NCBI GenBank assembly: GCA_025997155.1
Contig: BNUF01000029.1
Coordinates: 1 to 21,876 of the forward strand
Reading direction: 5' to 3'
DNA from: Clostridia bacterium
Lineage (GTDB): Bacteria > Bacillota > Clostridia > Lachnospirales > WQUN01
DNA: 21,876 nt
Shown here: piece by piece, positions 5,972 through 14,659 of the stretch
Layout of the letters: the number at the start of each line of letters is the position of its first letter
How positions within the stretch are numbered: position 1 is the first letter of the stretch
Program-made: the position numbers and the translations under genes
The notes under the pieces: model-generated
Databases searched by the model: none
Told to the model about the DNA's origin: nothing
What the model saw: only the letters and a program-made list of their open reading frames with translations

Positions 5972-7406
5972 TCAAAATCACCTCAATCCTTGCCGCGTCG
6001 GTGACTGCGCGTTGCCTTATAGTAACAGGGACAGGCATTTCCGCATATCCTGTGGGGCTTGCCGTTGGGTCGTCAGAATAAAACACCGGAATTTCGATGT
6101 GCGCTATGTTCGGTATTTGCTTGAACATTTCACCGATGAACGACTGCGGCGCGATTTCGTCCGTGCGACCTATATTCGTAATGCCCTCCGATATAATCCG
6201 CTTGATTGTGTCCTCGTAATTGGACGGCAGATTACCGAGCGTCGTAACAGTTACCCTAAACCACACATAAACGTATGACGGACGCGTGAAGCGTATAGTC
6301 AGACTCTCGCCGCTGTTTAGTATAAGGTCAACCTCCGTGTTGCCGTGAGGGATTATCCCCGCCGCTTTTACGTTCAGTATCTGCGTGGCTATTTGCGTAT
6401 CGTCGCCGCCCTCAACAACGGCTTCCACGCTGTGCGGGGGTCTGTTATACTCGTCGTAGGTGTTTGTCGGATTATCCCATACGTCGCACCAACTAACGCC
6501 CTGCACATTTTGTAGTATTGCCGCCTTTATGCTGTCGTTCATTCGGCTTGAACGCTGAAAAATCTTCGAGATATACGAAGCGCGGAGTTCTATATCGTTT
6601 TCTTGAAGATTGCCCGCGATTCTCGGTATGAGATTGTTTACCGACAAGAAGCCCGGCACGGCGGTCTTGATTTCGGTTATCGTTCCGTTCGGGAGGTCGG
6701 TGTCGCCGACTTCAAGCGTTGCGAAATTAACAATGCCCGTCACGCTCTGCGTAGTGAGGTTAGGCGAAAGTGTCATGCTGTGACGCTCCTCAATTCCTGC
6801 CGCCGCTATATACAGCACTTCGCCGTCAGTTGTACAGTTAAACTGTTCACCGTTTATCTGATTCACCAGTTCGGACAGAATATCTGCCGCTGTCGCGCTT
6901 TCCGCGCTCATCACAGAGTACGACACGCTATCAAGGATTATCGTATACGTCGCGTTCGCTTGAACCGCCGATGTTATGACCTTTGCGGAGTTAAACGCCG
7001 CCCTTGATACTGTCACGTTGGCGTTCGTCTGCAAGTCTATTTCGGGGTTCGTGACGCTCTTTATAAGCGTTCCCTCCGGGAGTACCGTGCCGTCTACGCA
7101 CTCCGCGTGAATGGGGTAAATTGTCGGTCTTGCTTCCGTCCTTGTTATACCTCCGAACTGAACGGCGTTATCAAGCGACAGCCCCTCCGCGCTGAACGGG
7201 TACATTGCGTGATAGATGTTCTGCCCCACTTCCCAAAGTTCGGCTATCTTGTCGGCAAAGTCGGTAACAAGCACGTTCAGAAAACTTTGCGGGTTCTGCC
7301 GCGTGTTGAAACCCCATTCCTCTGACAAGTCGCCGTGTATCTCGTCAAGAATAACGTCAAGACGTTTTATCACGCACCCTTTGGGCGTTATGCCATATTC
7401 AGACAT
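5964..7406 (-). CDS. baseplate J family protein (wedge)
   Basis: A 480-residue baseplate wedge protein of the P2 gpJ/Mu gp47 type. Hallmarks in order: an N-terminal IKRLDVILDEIHGDL segment (about residues 14-28), LYNA-like SAEGLSLDNAVQFGGI (about 74-89), the middle CVDGTVLPEGTLIKS motif, then RxxYISKIFQRSSRMNDSIKAAI with ILQNVQGVSWCDVWDN, and a C-terminal RIEVIL. It assembles around the hub with the gp25-like and tail protein I-like proteins, and its rearrangement triggers sheath contraction. GGAGG lies upstream of the ATG at 7406, and the start overlaps the stop of the upstream wedge gene by 8 bases. Length is normal for the family. Confidence 0.93.
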   Translation of the reverse strand: MSEYGITPKGCVIKRLDVILDEIHGDLSEEWGFNTRQNPQSFLNVLVTDFADKIAELWEVGQNIYHAMYPFSAEGLSLDNAVQFGGITRTEARPTIYPIHAECVDGTVLPEGTLIKSVTNPEIDLQTNANVTVSRAAFNSAKVITSAVQANATYTIILDSVSYSVMSAESATAADILSELVNQINGEQFNCTTDGEVLYIAAAGIEERHSMTLSPNLTTQSVTGIVNFATLEVGDTDLPNGTITEIKTAVPGFLSVNNLIPRIAGNLQENDIELRASYISKIFQRSSRMNDSIKAAILQNVQGVSWCDVWDNPTNTYDEYNRPPHSVEAVVEGGDDTQIATQILNVKAAGIIPHGNTEVDLILNSGESLTIRFTRPSYVYVWFRVTVTTLGNLPSNYEDTIKRIISEGITNIGRTDEIAPQSFIGEMFKQIPNIAHIEIPVFYSDDPTASPTGYAEMPVPVTIRQRAVTDAARIEVILSG

Positions 7407-7755
7407 TGATTGTCACCTCCTCCCTAAACGTGCCGTAGTCTGTTATAATTGTGAACGTCACCATCGCGTTCCGTGAATAGTTGTCGATTGTTACCTTGAC
7501 CTCTCGTACCTCCGTCACGCCATAGGCTTTCGCCGCTTCCTCACGCACAATTTGTGCTATCCTGTCTGTGTTCGGATTTTTGATAAACACTTCCTCAAAG
7601 TAGGGAACGCCGACAGGAGGATTAAAACGCCATTCCTCGAAAAACCATTTTAGGAATATCTTCACTTCCTGCCAGACGCTGTGGCGTATGGAAATATCGG
7701 CAGTATCATCAATAAAAATGTCGCCGTCGCTGTCAAGTAAAATATCTTTCGGCAA
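7399..7755 (-). CDS. gp25-like/Mu gp46-like baseplate wedge protein
   Basis: A 118-residue protein with the pattern of small wedge proteins related to T4 gp25 and Mu gp46 (DUF2634-like): an N-terminal DILLDSDGDIFIDDTADIS stretch, then WQEVKIFLKWFFEEWRFNP and GVPYFEEVF, and a C-terminal beta strand run. In contractile tails this protein joins sheath, hub and baseplate J. The start is TTG at 7755, supported by AAAGGAGG about 8 bases upstream. The C-terminal end overlaps the baseplate J start, as is usual for this gene pair. Confidence 0.87.
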   Translation of the reverse strand: MPKDILLDSDGDIFIDDTADISIRHSVWQEVKIFLKWFFEEWRFNPPVGVPYFEEVFIKNPNTDRIAQIVREEAAKAYGVTEVREVKVTIDNYSRNAMVTFTIITDYGTFREEVTINV

Positions 7756-7776
7756 AGTACCGCCCTCCTTTCGCCT

Positions 7777-8088
7777 TTATCCGACGTTCACGTTTTCGCT
7801 TGCCGTTACGATTGTTCCCGAACCGCCCGGATATGTCACCGTATCGCCGAGTCGTGCCACGCCTTTGCCGTTTGCGTTTACTGTTCCCGACGCGGAGGAC
7901 ACATTGCCTGTTCCGCAATGCGGACAGTTATGCTCTACCGCGTCACCAAACCGCGCAACGGGCAAGCCGTTAGCGTTTGAGTTGGGGCTTCCCTCAATGA
8001 TAATACCTGTTACGGAATGGGGACAGCACGGCGCACCGTGACTGCATATCCCTTTGTGTGTATCAGTCTTTCTTGCTACTCCCGGCAT
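7777..8088 (-). CDS. PAAR-type spike tip protein
   Basis: A 103-residue protein starting MPGVARKTDTHKG, with repeated turns of the PAAR type: PNSNANGLPVARFGDAVEHN and the similar NANGKGVARLGDTVTY. His and Cys residues near the apex (HGAPCCPH, HNCPHC) are likely metal ligands. PAAR proteins cap the trimeric spike of contractile injection machines with a sharp metal-stabilised cone that pierces the envelope. It follows directly after the Gp138-like spike gene, its expected partner. GGAGG is 7 bases before the ATG. Confidence 0.9.
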   Translation of the reverse strand: MPGVARKTDTHKGICSHGAPCCPHSVTGIIIEGSPNSNANGLPVARFGDAVEHNCPHCGTGNVSSASGTVNANGKGVARLGDTVTYPGGSGTIVTASENVNVG

Positions 8089-8099
8089 AATAACCTCCG

Positions 8100-8741
8100 C
8101 TAATTTTGATTTATTGTCGGAGCGGTTTCGGTAATGTTTGCTCCCGCTGTTTCGGTTATACTTACCCCCGCGACTTCGGCTATTGCAAGTTCAGCCGCAA
8201 GCGTTATCGTAGGCGCGGTTATCGTTATTCCCGCCGCGTTGAGTTTAATATTCACCGCGTCGGAATACTTCAAGAACACCTCATCGGGCTTGATGTGCAA
8301 GCGGTGGTCGTTCTTTTGGATTATCAGCGCGTCATTGTCCTGCGCTTCCTGCGCCAGTTTCTGCGGCTTCGCGTACAGCCCTATAATAGCTATCGCGTTC
8401 GTGAGGTCAAACCGCAAGCTGTTATCGCTTGACGCTCCCGCGCCGCGCCAAATATCAAGCGTTTGCTCCTGTGCAAGGATAAGACACTCGTCACCCGGAT
8501 TTACCGGATAGACTATCGTAAAATCCTGCCCGCAGGACTGCTGAAACAGTACCGGGACGTGGTTCAACTGGGGGTAATCAAGAAACTCACCATTGGGCTT
8601 TTTAATTTTGCAGTAGGGCAGGACTTCCGCTTCACACTTTGCGGGGTCGTATTTCACAATCTTACCCGGTATAGCCGTGTGAACACCGTTAAGAATTTCA
8701 ACGGCTGAATTTTTAACCTCTTGCGCGAACTCCGATAACAT
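8100..8741 (-). CDS. Gp138-like membrane-puncturing spike protein
   Basis: A 213-residue protein of the Gp138/baseplate spike type. The N-terminal OB-like domain (about residues 15-115) carries IPGKIVKYDPAKCEAEVLPY and VPVLFQQSCGQDFTIVYPV, followed by NPGDECLIL. The C-terminal part (about 150-210) is a repetitive Thr/Ala/Ile beta-helix: ITITAPTITLAAELA, then AEVAGVSITETAGANITETA. Such trimers form the central needle, with the PAAR cap next door at the tip. The start at 8741 follows GAGGTGTAGCTT. Confidence 0.89.
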   Translation of the reverse strand: MLSEFAQEVKNSAVEILNGVHTAIPGKIVKYDPAKCEAEVLPYCKIKKPNGEFLDYPQLNHVPVLFQQSCGQDFTIVYPVNPGDECLILAQEQTLDIWRGAGASSDNSLRFDLTNAIAIIGLYAKPQKLAQEAQDNDALIIQKNDHRLHIKPDEVFLKYSDAVNIKLNAAGITITAPTITLAAELAIAEVAGVSITETAGANITETAPTINQN

Positions 8742-8744
8742 AAG

Positions 8745-9602
8745 CTACACCTCATACACTTTCGCTGTCGAGAGCCAGTCGCCCTCTATGTTGTCGCCGT
8801 CGTGTTCAACCGTGTGAACACGAAAATATCCTGTCACGGTTTCACTTTCAATCTTGATGTAATCCCCAACGCCGACCGCGCCGTTTAGGAAATAAATAAC
8901 TTCCCAACCGTGCTTCGGCTTGTCAAGGTCGTTTTCCGCACCCTCCGTGAGTTTGCGCGGTATACCTATTAGCCCGCTGTCGGGCGATATGAGAAACACC
9001 TCGCGGCTCATTGTATCGCCGCGTTTCTTCACTTGCAGTATGCCGTTTTGAATTTCCCACGCAAGCCCTGTCGGAACACAAGCCTTGTCAAGCGCGGTCT
9101 TGCCCGCTCCGACAAACGCAAAGCCGTTCGGATAATCTCCGAACGTGGCGTTATACGAAAACGTGACAGGTATTCCCATTTGCCCCGCCACAGCTTCAAT
9201 TACCTTTTTCGCGCTGATTTTGCCCTTGTAGGACAAACTAACGTAGGTGTCACGCAACTCTATCCGTCCGTCAATGGCTTCAATCTGCGTCATTCTGTCC
9301 GCACCGTCGCTCGTTGTTTCAATGTGCGATACCGCGCCAACAAAGATTAACGGCATTGTCGAGTTGTACCCCGCTTTGAGCGTAACAATACAGTCTTTCT
9401 CGTTAAGCGTAGCGAGGTGCGTCTTATTCAAATTCCACAGCGTAATCTTTGACGTGTTCGCACTCTCTACGTCTACCTTTTGCACGTTGAAATAGATGTG
9501 CAACGCCGCTTTGTCATCGGCGTTCTCTTGACCTACCTCAAACGTCGCGCCGCCCGCCTTACCCGCCGAGAAACGGTATTGTCTGTCAAACTGTATAGCC
9601 AT
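8745..9602 (-). CDS. baseplate hub protein (gp44/gpD-like)
   Basis: A 285-residue protein resembling hub proteins of contractile tails (Mu gp44, P2 gpD, T4 gp27 superfamily). Features in order: FDRQYRFSAGK, AALHIYFNVQKVD, SKITLWNLNKTHLATL, a KAGYNSTMPLIFVGAVSHIE stretch, and a later domain ending FRVHTVEHDGDNIEGDWLS. The hub forms the ring at the end of the tube onto which the spike docks. The ATG at 9602 overlaps the preceding TAA by one base (TAATG), and GGGAGGG lies upstream. Confidence 0.9.
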   Translation of the reverse strand: MAIQFDRQYRFSAGKAGGATFEVGQENADDKAALHIYFNVQKVDVESANTSKITLWNLNKTHLATLNEKDCIVTLKAGYNSTMPLIFVGAVSHIETTSDGADRMTQIEAIDGRIELRDTYVSLSYKGKISAKKVIEAVAGQMGIPVTFSYNATFGDYPNGFAFVGAGKTALDKACVPTGLAWEIQNGILQVKKRGDTMSREVFLISPDSGLIGIPRKLTEGAENDLDKPKHGWEVIYFLNGAVGVGDYIKIESETVTGYFRVHTVEHDGDNIEGDWLSTAKVYEV

Positions 9603-9922
9603 TAGCTTCCCTCCCCGTTAGGAATATAGGCAAACACCGCCCGCTTGTTTTTGAAATCCTGTCGTCCTACGACAACTTCCTTTGTATACACTCCCAATAT
9701 GCCGTTCGGTAATCTATCATCAACATACTGCAAGGTCAGCGGAAATTTCGGCACGAGTTTGAGTCCCTGCAATATAGGTTCGCGCAGAACTGTATAAATG
9801 CCGAAATACCACCGCTGTTCGGTGTCGTTCCAAGTAAAGCGCAGTAAGTATTCCTTTTCCTCGATGACAACCTTTGAAAAGCTGTCGTTCATATCCGGCA
9901 CCTCAAATTCAAGCCGTTTCAT
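9602..9922 (-). CDS. DUF6983-like small baseplate/tail protein
   Basis: A 106-residue protein with the pattern YLLRFTWNDTEQRWYFGIY (about residues 27-45) and VYTKEVVVGRQDF (about 80-92). This matches a small conserved family (DUF6983-like) found between Dit-like and hub genes in contractile phages. Its molecular role is not known, but location points to a baseplate or inner hub component. GGGAGGTGAGCGGAA precedes the ATG at 9922. Its stop codon overlaps the start of the hub gene by one base, implying coupled translation. Confidence 0.82.
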   Translation of the reverse strand: MKRLEFEVPDMNDSFSKVVIEEKEYLLRFTWNDTEQRWYFGIYTVLREPILQGLKLVPKFPLTLQYVDDRLPNGILGVYTKEVVVGRQDFKNKRAVFAYIPNGEGS

Positions 9923-9936
9923 TTCCGCTCACCTCC

Positions 9937-10542
9937 CTATGGCAGTAACCCTGCGCTATTAGCAAGATTATAAAGTATTGACGCTTTGTTTTGACTGCCG
10001 CCACTTCCCGACCCTGCGGGCGGTGAACTGCTTGTTGTGCTTGCGGGCGGGGTGCTTGCCGCCGATGAGGAAGCCGTCCCCGCGTTCGCACCCGTATCAC
10101 CGCTCTTTCCGTAACTGACGGGTATTGTCGTTTTCTTACTTGACGTTACCCTTATCTCCTTAAAGCTAATCGGTATCTGTCGCGAATAACCAACTTCTAA
10201 CGATTTCGATATGGAGATTGAGAGTATCGCCATATTCTTATACGTCCGCTCACTCGTCACGATTGTTACGGGCGTTTTATTAAAGTACAGTTTTTCGAGC
10301 CGCTGAATAACGCTGTCCGTCCAACCTCTGCCGCCGTGTCCTTTGTTTCGCCAAGTGACAGGGGTATCGGTGACGCACAGCGTCATTGATAACATCTGCG
10401 GTTTTAGGATTATCGTGTCGTTTACGCTGAACCCGTCCTCAACCGGGTAATCGGGAGAATCGGCTTCAAGGGTGCGTTCCTCGTCAATGAGCGCGTCGAA
10501 CTGTACGCCGTTTATGCTTACGGGCTTTTTCGCTTTCGCCAT
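9937..10542 (-). CDS. Dit-like baseplate protein
   Basis: A 201-residue protein whose first 135 residues match the N-terminal domain of Dit-like phage baseplate proteins (ISINGVQFDALIDEER-type opening, KPQMLSMTLCVTDTPVTW, RLEKLYFNKTPVTIVT, SKSLEVGYSRQIPISFKEIR). The last 60 residues are Ser/Thr/Pro/Gly/Ala-rich and probably disordered, ending KASILYNLANSAGLLP. It would link the tail tube end to the hub. GAGG lies about 8 bases before the ATG at 10542. It follows directly on the displaced tape measure C-terminus, as expected in this gene order. Confidence 0.84.
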   Translation of the reverse strand: MAKAKKPVSINGVQFDALIDEERTLEADSPDYPVEDGFSVNDTIILKPQMLSMTLCVTDTPVTWRNKGHGGRGWTDSVIQRLEKLYFNKTPVTIVTSERTYKNMAILSISISKSLEVGYSRQIPISFKEIRVTSSKKTTIPVSYGKSGDTGANAGTASSSAASTPPASTTSSSPPAGSGSGGSQNKASILYNLANSAGLLP

Positions 10543-10547
10543 TCACA

Positions 10548-11108
10548 TCACCTCGCAAACGCGAGAGCGCGGGCAAGCTGTCCCGTCGCGTCTTCCGCGT
10601 TCCTGTTCATTTGCTCCGAACTGCGTTTCTGCGCCGTTCTCTCGCCGTTGAACGTGCTTTCAAAGTAGTTGTTCTGCGTGACGCTCTTGTTAGTGGTACT
10701 CGACACCATAGACTGCGCCGTCGCCGGGCTTGCGGTCGCGCTCTTTGCAAGCGTGAGAATGTCCGAGCCAAAAGATTTAAGCGCGTCTGTAACGCCCGAC
10801 TTGTCGGCGGCTTCTTTGACTTGCGGGAATTTATCCGACACAAATTTCGCCGCGTTCGTTATCATACCGCCAATATTCGTAACGGCTTCGACAACTTTTC
10901 CGTCGTCTGCCTTTTCCGCTTGCGGTATGGTTTTGGCGACCGTCTGCACCGCGTCACGAACAAAGCCGCCTATACCCTTGACGACATCGGTAATCCCGCC
11001 ACCCTCTTGTTTCGGAGCGTTGACCGTAACATCGGCGTTGACTTGCTCCGGCTGTTTTGCCGCATTTGCGGCGATTGCGCCTTTGACCGTGCCGACAACT
11101 TGCGACAC
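10548..11108 (-). CDS. tail tape measure protein, C-terminal fragment
   Basis: A 186-residue frame from a possible GTG at 11108; the frame itself stays open back through 11179 into the MITE without an ATG. It ends with NYFESTFNGERTAQKRSSEQ and then ATGQLARALAFAR, which is the usual C-terminus of phage tape measure proteins (N-x-x-F-x-G-x-R ... ELARALAYAR). The phage-derived part before the GTG reads GRKVFTNSETSGIFGAIGEA, which directly continues the GEKGPELITGA of the upstream fragment. No convincing ribosome site precedes the GTG, so this piece is probably a stranded gene end and not an independent gene. Annotation as a separate protein would be misleading. Confidence 0.85.
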   Translation of the reverse strand: MSQVVGTVKGAIAANAAKQPEQVNADVTVNAPKQEGGGITDVVKGIGGFVRDAVQTVAKTIPQAEKADDGKVVEAVTNIGGMITNAAKFVSDKFPQVKEAADKSGVTDALKSFGSDILTLAKSATASPATAQSMVSSTTNKSVTQNNYFESTFNGERTAQKRSSEQMNRNAEDATGQLARALAFAR

Positions 11109-11181
11109 CTTGTTTATCGCTTCGCCTATCGCGCCGAATATACCGCTTGTTTCGCTGTTGGTGAAGACTTTGCGACCCTTA

Positions 11182-11280
11182 TAGTCAAGGCTCTTTATAA
11201 TCGTGAATATGTGTATGGAACATATTGGATTTATTGCGCTTTTGCCTATCTCGGTTCACGTTTCTTAACAGCCTTGACTA
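11182..11280 (+). mobile_element. 99 bp IS630-type MITE inside the tape measure gene
   Basis: It begins TAGTCAAGGCT and ends AGCCTTGACTA, an 11 bp perfect inverted repeat extending to about 16 of 19. It is flanked by TA at 11180-11181 and 11281-11282, the usual IS630/mariner duplication. The first 28 bases match the IS630-like element at 21753 at 24 positions, and both then contain a TATGG..CATATT-like stretch, so it is probably a deletion derivative of that element. It has no transposase. Removing 101 bases (element plus one TA) restores one tape measure frame. Confidence 0.92.
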
Positions 11281-14200
11281 TAGCTCCCGTTATCAGTTCT
11301 GGTCCTTTTTCACCCGCAATGAACGTATCGGGAGTTTTCTCCGTGCCGCCCGCAAAGCCCAACACGCCTTTTACTTTGTCAACCGCACCGCCGACCGCAC
11401 CTTTTACGCCGTCCACAACGCCGCCAACCGCGTCCTTAACCTTGCCTATGGTATCAAGGACAGGCTTTAAGAACCCTGTGATTTTATCCACCGCGCCTTT
11501 GACTGTTTCTGTGATACCGTCCCATATGCCCGTGAAGAAGCCCGACACGGTTTCCCACACGCTCTTGAAGAAGTCGGTCACGGCTGAAAACGCGCCTTTG
11601 AATATATCAACCGCTTTGTTTACAACTCCGACCAGTCCTTCCCAAATGCCCGAAAAGAAATCGGATATGCCGCTCCACAAATTTTTGAAAAAGTCGCCTA
11701 CCGCCGCGAACACGGCTTGCCAAACGGCGACGTATGTTTTTACCACGCCGACAAGAAACTCCCACACAGCGGAGAAGAAGTCCTTTATCCCGTTCCAAAT
11801 GCCCTTGAAGAAATCTCCTACGGCTTGGAATACCGCTTGCCATATCGCTATATAGGTCTTGACTATGCCGACAAGGAAATCCCATACGCCTTGAAAGAAG
11901 TTCTTGATACCCTCCCATATGCCCGTGAAGAAGCCGCTGACTTTTTCCAGTACGCCTTGAAAGAAACCCACAAACATCTCAACGGGAACTTTCAGAATAG
12001 CCCAAACCTTATCAAAGATTGCCTTGAAGTAATCGCAGATACCGCCGAAGATGTTCTTTAGCCCCTCTGCCGCTTTGCTGAAATCTCCTGTGAATACTCC
12101 TTTGAAAAAGTCTATAATGCCGCCGAATATCCGCTTGTATGCGTCAATTATGGGCTGTAAGAAACTGATAATCTTTGCTATGGCTTGCTTGAAGAAATCA
12201 ACTACTGCCGAGAACGCTTTCTTTATCCCCTCCCACATTTTGATGAAGAAGTTTCGGAAGCCCTCGTTGTTATTCCACAACGCAATGAATATCGCAATGA
12301 GCGCGGCAATCGCCGCAATAATAAGTCCTATCGGATTAGCGGTCATAGCCGCGTTCATAAGCCATTGTGCCGCCGTAACCGCTTTTTGTGCTACCGACAT
12401 TGCAAGCATAACCGCTTTATTCGCAACCATTGCCGCCGTGTTCGCAACCCACGCCGCGCCCGCTTTGACTATGGACGCTATAAACGACGCGAAGCCCATT
12501 GCCTTTTGAGCCGCCGATGTTGCTATGGTAGCCGCTTTGTTGGCGACTGTCGAAGCCGTATTCGCTACCCACGCCGCCGCAGACTTGCCAAGCTGAACGA
12601 TGTTCTTTCCGAGTGCCACGAAAAAGTCTTTTATATAAAGCCCTATAATTTGTAAGGTTTCTATCTTGTCTTTTATCTTGGCAATCGTCATAGCGTGGAT
12701 TGCGGTTGTCATTTTCCCGACAAGCGCGGGTATACCCGTTATCGCTTTGCTAAAACCGGAAGCCGCCGCCGTTACGCCATTGAATATTTTGTCGGCGTTC
12801 CACAGCGCGACCAAAACTCCGACCGCTATGCCGATAGCTTTTATCGGTCCTGGTATTCTGTCAAGCGTACTGGTGATAAAATCAACCGCGCCGCCAAGAA
12901 CGGTTTTGATACCGTTCCACGCCTTGCTCCAGTCGCCGCTGAATACGCCTGTTACAAATTCGGCTAACCCCTTTATCGTTGTGAGCAGTAGGTCGAACGC
13001 GTCCTTGAACACACCTTTAATGTCGCCGCCCCACCGTTTCCAAAACGCTTTTAAGCCGTTGAAGATTGCGGTTGCCGTTGTTTTGAGCAGTTTCCACACC
13101 GCGACAACAGTAGTCTTTATTGCCGTCCATACAGCAATAAAGGTTTCCATTATCTGCTCGTTATTCTCTTTCCAAAATGTTTTAAGACCGTTCCATATAT
13201 CTGTACCGAGTTTCTTTATAAACTCCCATATGGATTTAAGCGTCTTCTTGATTTTCTCCCACGCTTCAATGACTGCTTTGCGTACCCCGTCCGCGTCAAT
13301 GCCCCACGCCTTGAATATCTCACCAATAAGGCTGTCGTTGCCTTGCATAAAGTTGATAAAATCATCTATCGCAAGGAACAAAATCGCGATGATAGCCGCG
13401 ATACCGAGAACTTTCAGATTAACCCCGCCGAGTGCGCCGCCGAGCGTTTTAAGGAACGACAGAATTTTGCCGCCGTTCAACGCAAGGAATATCGCGCCCG
13501 CCGAGATTGCCAACAGCTTGAACATATTGTCCGTACCGCCGACTGCCTTTGTCAATCGTTCCGTCCACATCTGCACCTTGCGGAGTACGGTCATAATTTG
13601 ATTAAACGCCCGCGTCATAAACTTGGCGATGTTCTTTGTCACGCCGAGCGTCTTATCCATTTGAGTGAGCCACAAGCCCCATTGATTGCGAATGCCAAGC
13701 AGAGCGTCGGTTATCGTCATATCGACATTACCGAACGCTTTTTCTATCTCATCGGCGTTGCCTGTGAAAGCGTCGCGCAACTGGGTCAACGATATTTTAC
13801 CCTCTGCCGCCATTTGTGAGAGTTCTGTCTTTGCGACACCAACCTCTTTGGCAAGCAATTCCGCGCCTTTCGGGGATTTCTCTATTATCGCGCTAAGAGT
13901 ACCGCCGTCAACCGCACCTATCGAGAACGATTTGTTTATCGCTTCCTGCAAACCAAGTATTTCAGATTGCGATTTCCCCTCGCTCTTGAACAGCTTCGTT
14001 GTGAGTTCAGCGTACTTAGCCGCGCCCTCAACGTCGAAAAGCTGACTGCTTTCCTGTACAAGTTTTGACGTAAGCCCGGCAATGTCGGCATATGCCGCTC
14101 TTGACGCGTTTGCTGCCGCCATTATCTGATTTTGAATTTCTTTCTGTTCGCCCAAACCCTCTGTCGCGTTCTTGATTTGAGCGTTGATTTTGCTGAACTC

Positions 14201-14362
14201 CTCAATAACGGCGTTCATCTTCACGAGCGAAAAGCCGATACCGATTGCACCCAAAAGTTTAGTGGCGGTGTCCTTTAGATTCTTTATGCTGTCATTAGCT
14301 TTCTTTTCGCTTTTCTTGTCTACTTCATAGCCGAACGCTATGGCAATATCTCGAATCGTCAT
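11246..14362 (-). CDS. tail tape measure protein, N-terminal fragment (MITE-interrupted)
   Basis: A 1038-residue tape measure fragment. The full protein spans the tube lumen, sets tail length and is ejected ahead of DNA. Residues about 100-210 show the conserved tape measure domain (SEILGLQEAINKSFSIGAVD, GTLSAIIEKSPKGAELLAKE, ISLTQLRDAF). Hydrophobic segments lie at about 281-297, 318-332 and 677-697. From about 700 on, aromatic repeats of the FFKGIWxGIxDFF type recur many times. The last phage residues are GEKGPELITGA; the final 11 (IVKAVKKREPR) and the stop come from the MITE. Without the element the protein would be 1237 residues. The start at 14362 lies 9 bases after the chaperone stop, with GGAGG upstream. 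The truncated product lacks its baseplate-proximal end, so functional tails are doubtful. Confidence 0.93.
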   Translation of the reverse strand: MTIRDIAIAFGYEVDKKSEKKANDSIKNLKDTATKLLGAIGIGFSLVKMNAVIEEFSKINAQIKNATEGLGEQKEIQNQIMAAANASRAAYADIAGLTSKLVQESSQLFDVEGAAKYAELTTKLFKSEGKSQSEILGLQEAINKSFSIGAVDGGTLSAIIEKSPKGAELLAKEVGVAKTELSQMAAEGKISLTQLRDAFTGNADEIEKAFGNVDMTITDALLGIRNQWGLWLTQMDKTLGVTKNIAKFMTRAFNQIMTVLRKVQMWTERLTKAVGGTDNMFKLLAISAGAIFLALNGGKILSFLKTLGGALGGVNLKVLGIAAIIAILFLAIDDFINFMQGNDSLIGEIFKAWGIDADGVRKAVIEAWEKIKKTLKSIWEFIKKLGTDIWNGLKTFWKENNEQIMETFIAVWTAIKTTVVAVWKLLKTTATAIFNGLKAFWKRWGGDIKGVFKDAFDLLLTTIKGLAEFVTGVFSGDWSKAWNGIKTVLGGAVDFITSTLDRIPGPIKAIGIAVGVLVALWNADKIFNGVTAAASGFSKAITGIPALVGKMTTAIHAMTIAKIKDKIETLQIIGLYIKDFFVALGKNIVQLGKSAAAWVANTASTVANKAATIATSAAQKAMGFASFIASIVKAGAAWVANTAAMVANKAVMLAMSVAQKAVTAAQWLMNAAMTANPIGLIIAAIAALIAIFIALWNNNEGFRNFFIKMWEGIKKAFSAVVDFFKQAIAKIISFLQPIIDAYKRIFGGIIDFFKGVFTGDFSKAAEGLKNIFGGICDYFKAIFDKVWAILKVPVEMFVGFFQGVLEKVSGFFTGIWEGIKNFFQGVWDFLVGIVKTYIAIWQAVFQAVGDFFKGIWNGIKDFFSAVWEFLVGVVKTYVAVWQAVFAAVGDFFKNLWSGISDFFSGIWEGLVGVVNKAVDIFKGAFSAVTDFFKSVWETVSGFFTGIWDGITETVKGAVDKITGFLKPVLDTIGKVKDAVGGVVDGVKGAVGGAVDKVKGVLGFAGGTEKTPDTFIAGEKGPELITGAIVKAVKKREPR

Positions 14363-14371
14363 AGAACACCG

Positions 14372-14659
14372 TCACCTCCCTTTGGATTTTGATTTTTCTG
14401 CCAGTTCCTTTGACTGTGCCGCTTCTATGTCGTTATCCATACGCATAAGCGCGTGGAGTTTTAGGGCTTCATCGAGCGTGTAACAGCTTTTGAGTTCAGC
14501 CATTGTAGCCTTGCCCGCCTTGATAAGCGTATAAAGGCGCAATTCTAATTCGGAGAATTGCGTTACGTCTAATCGTCCGTACTTTTCGGGGTTGTTTTCT
14601 TCGTCGTCGGAGCGGTATCTGCTTTTTGGAGTCCAGATAGGCTTCCGAGTTTCGAGAAA
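14372..14659 (-). CDS. tail assembly chaperone, frameshifted (T) part
   Basis: The second reading frame of the chaperone pair, one base behind the first, with no proper start of its own near the junction. It reads FLETRKPIWTPKSRYRSDDE and onward through FSELELRLYTLIKAGKATM and LKSCYTLDEALKLHALM to KSKSKGR. After a -1 slip it would extend 134 residues of the first frame by 95, giving a fusion of about 229. In lambda and most long-tailed phages the GT product recruits the major tail protein to the tape measure. Its place directly before the tape measure gene fits this exactly. The frame is open upstream to 14725, but that part is only a shadow. Confidence 0.83.
   Translation of the reverse strand, partial: FLETRKPIWTPKSRYRSDDEENNPEKYGRLDVTQFSELELRLYTLIKAGKATMAELKSCYTLDEALKLHALMRMDNDIEAAQSKELAEKSKSKGR

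Noticed and set aside
10611..11855. Long plus-strand open frame of 414 codons opposite the tape measure region
   Set aside because: It lies antisense to two well-supported tape measure fragments and runs through the MITE. Its composition is Arg/Pro/Thr/Val-rich as expected for an antisense shadow, and no ribosome site or domain is evident.
12666..13601. Plus-strand open frame of 311 codons
   Set aside because: It is an antisense shadow of the tape measure coding sequence with low-complexity Ala/Ile/Pro/Thr composition and no recognisable motif.
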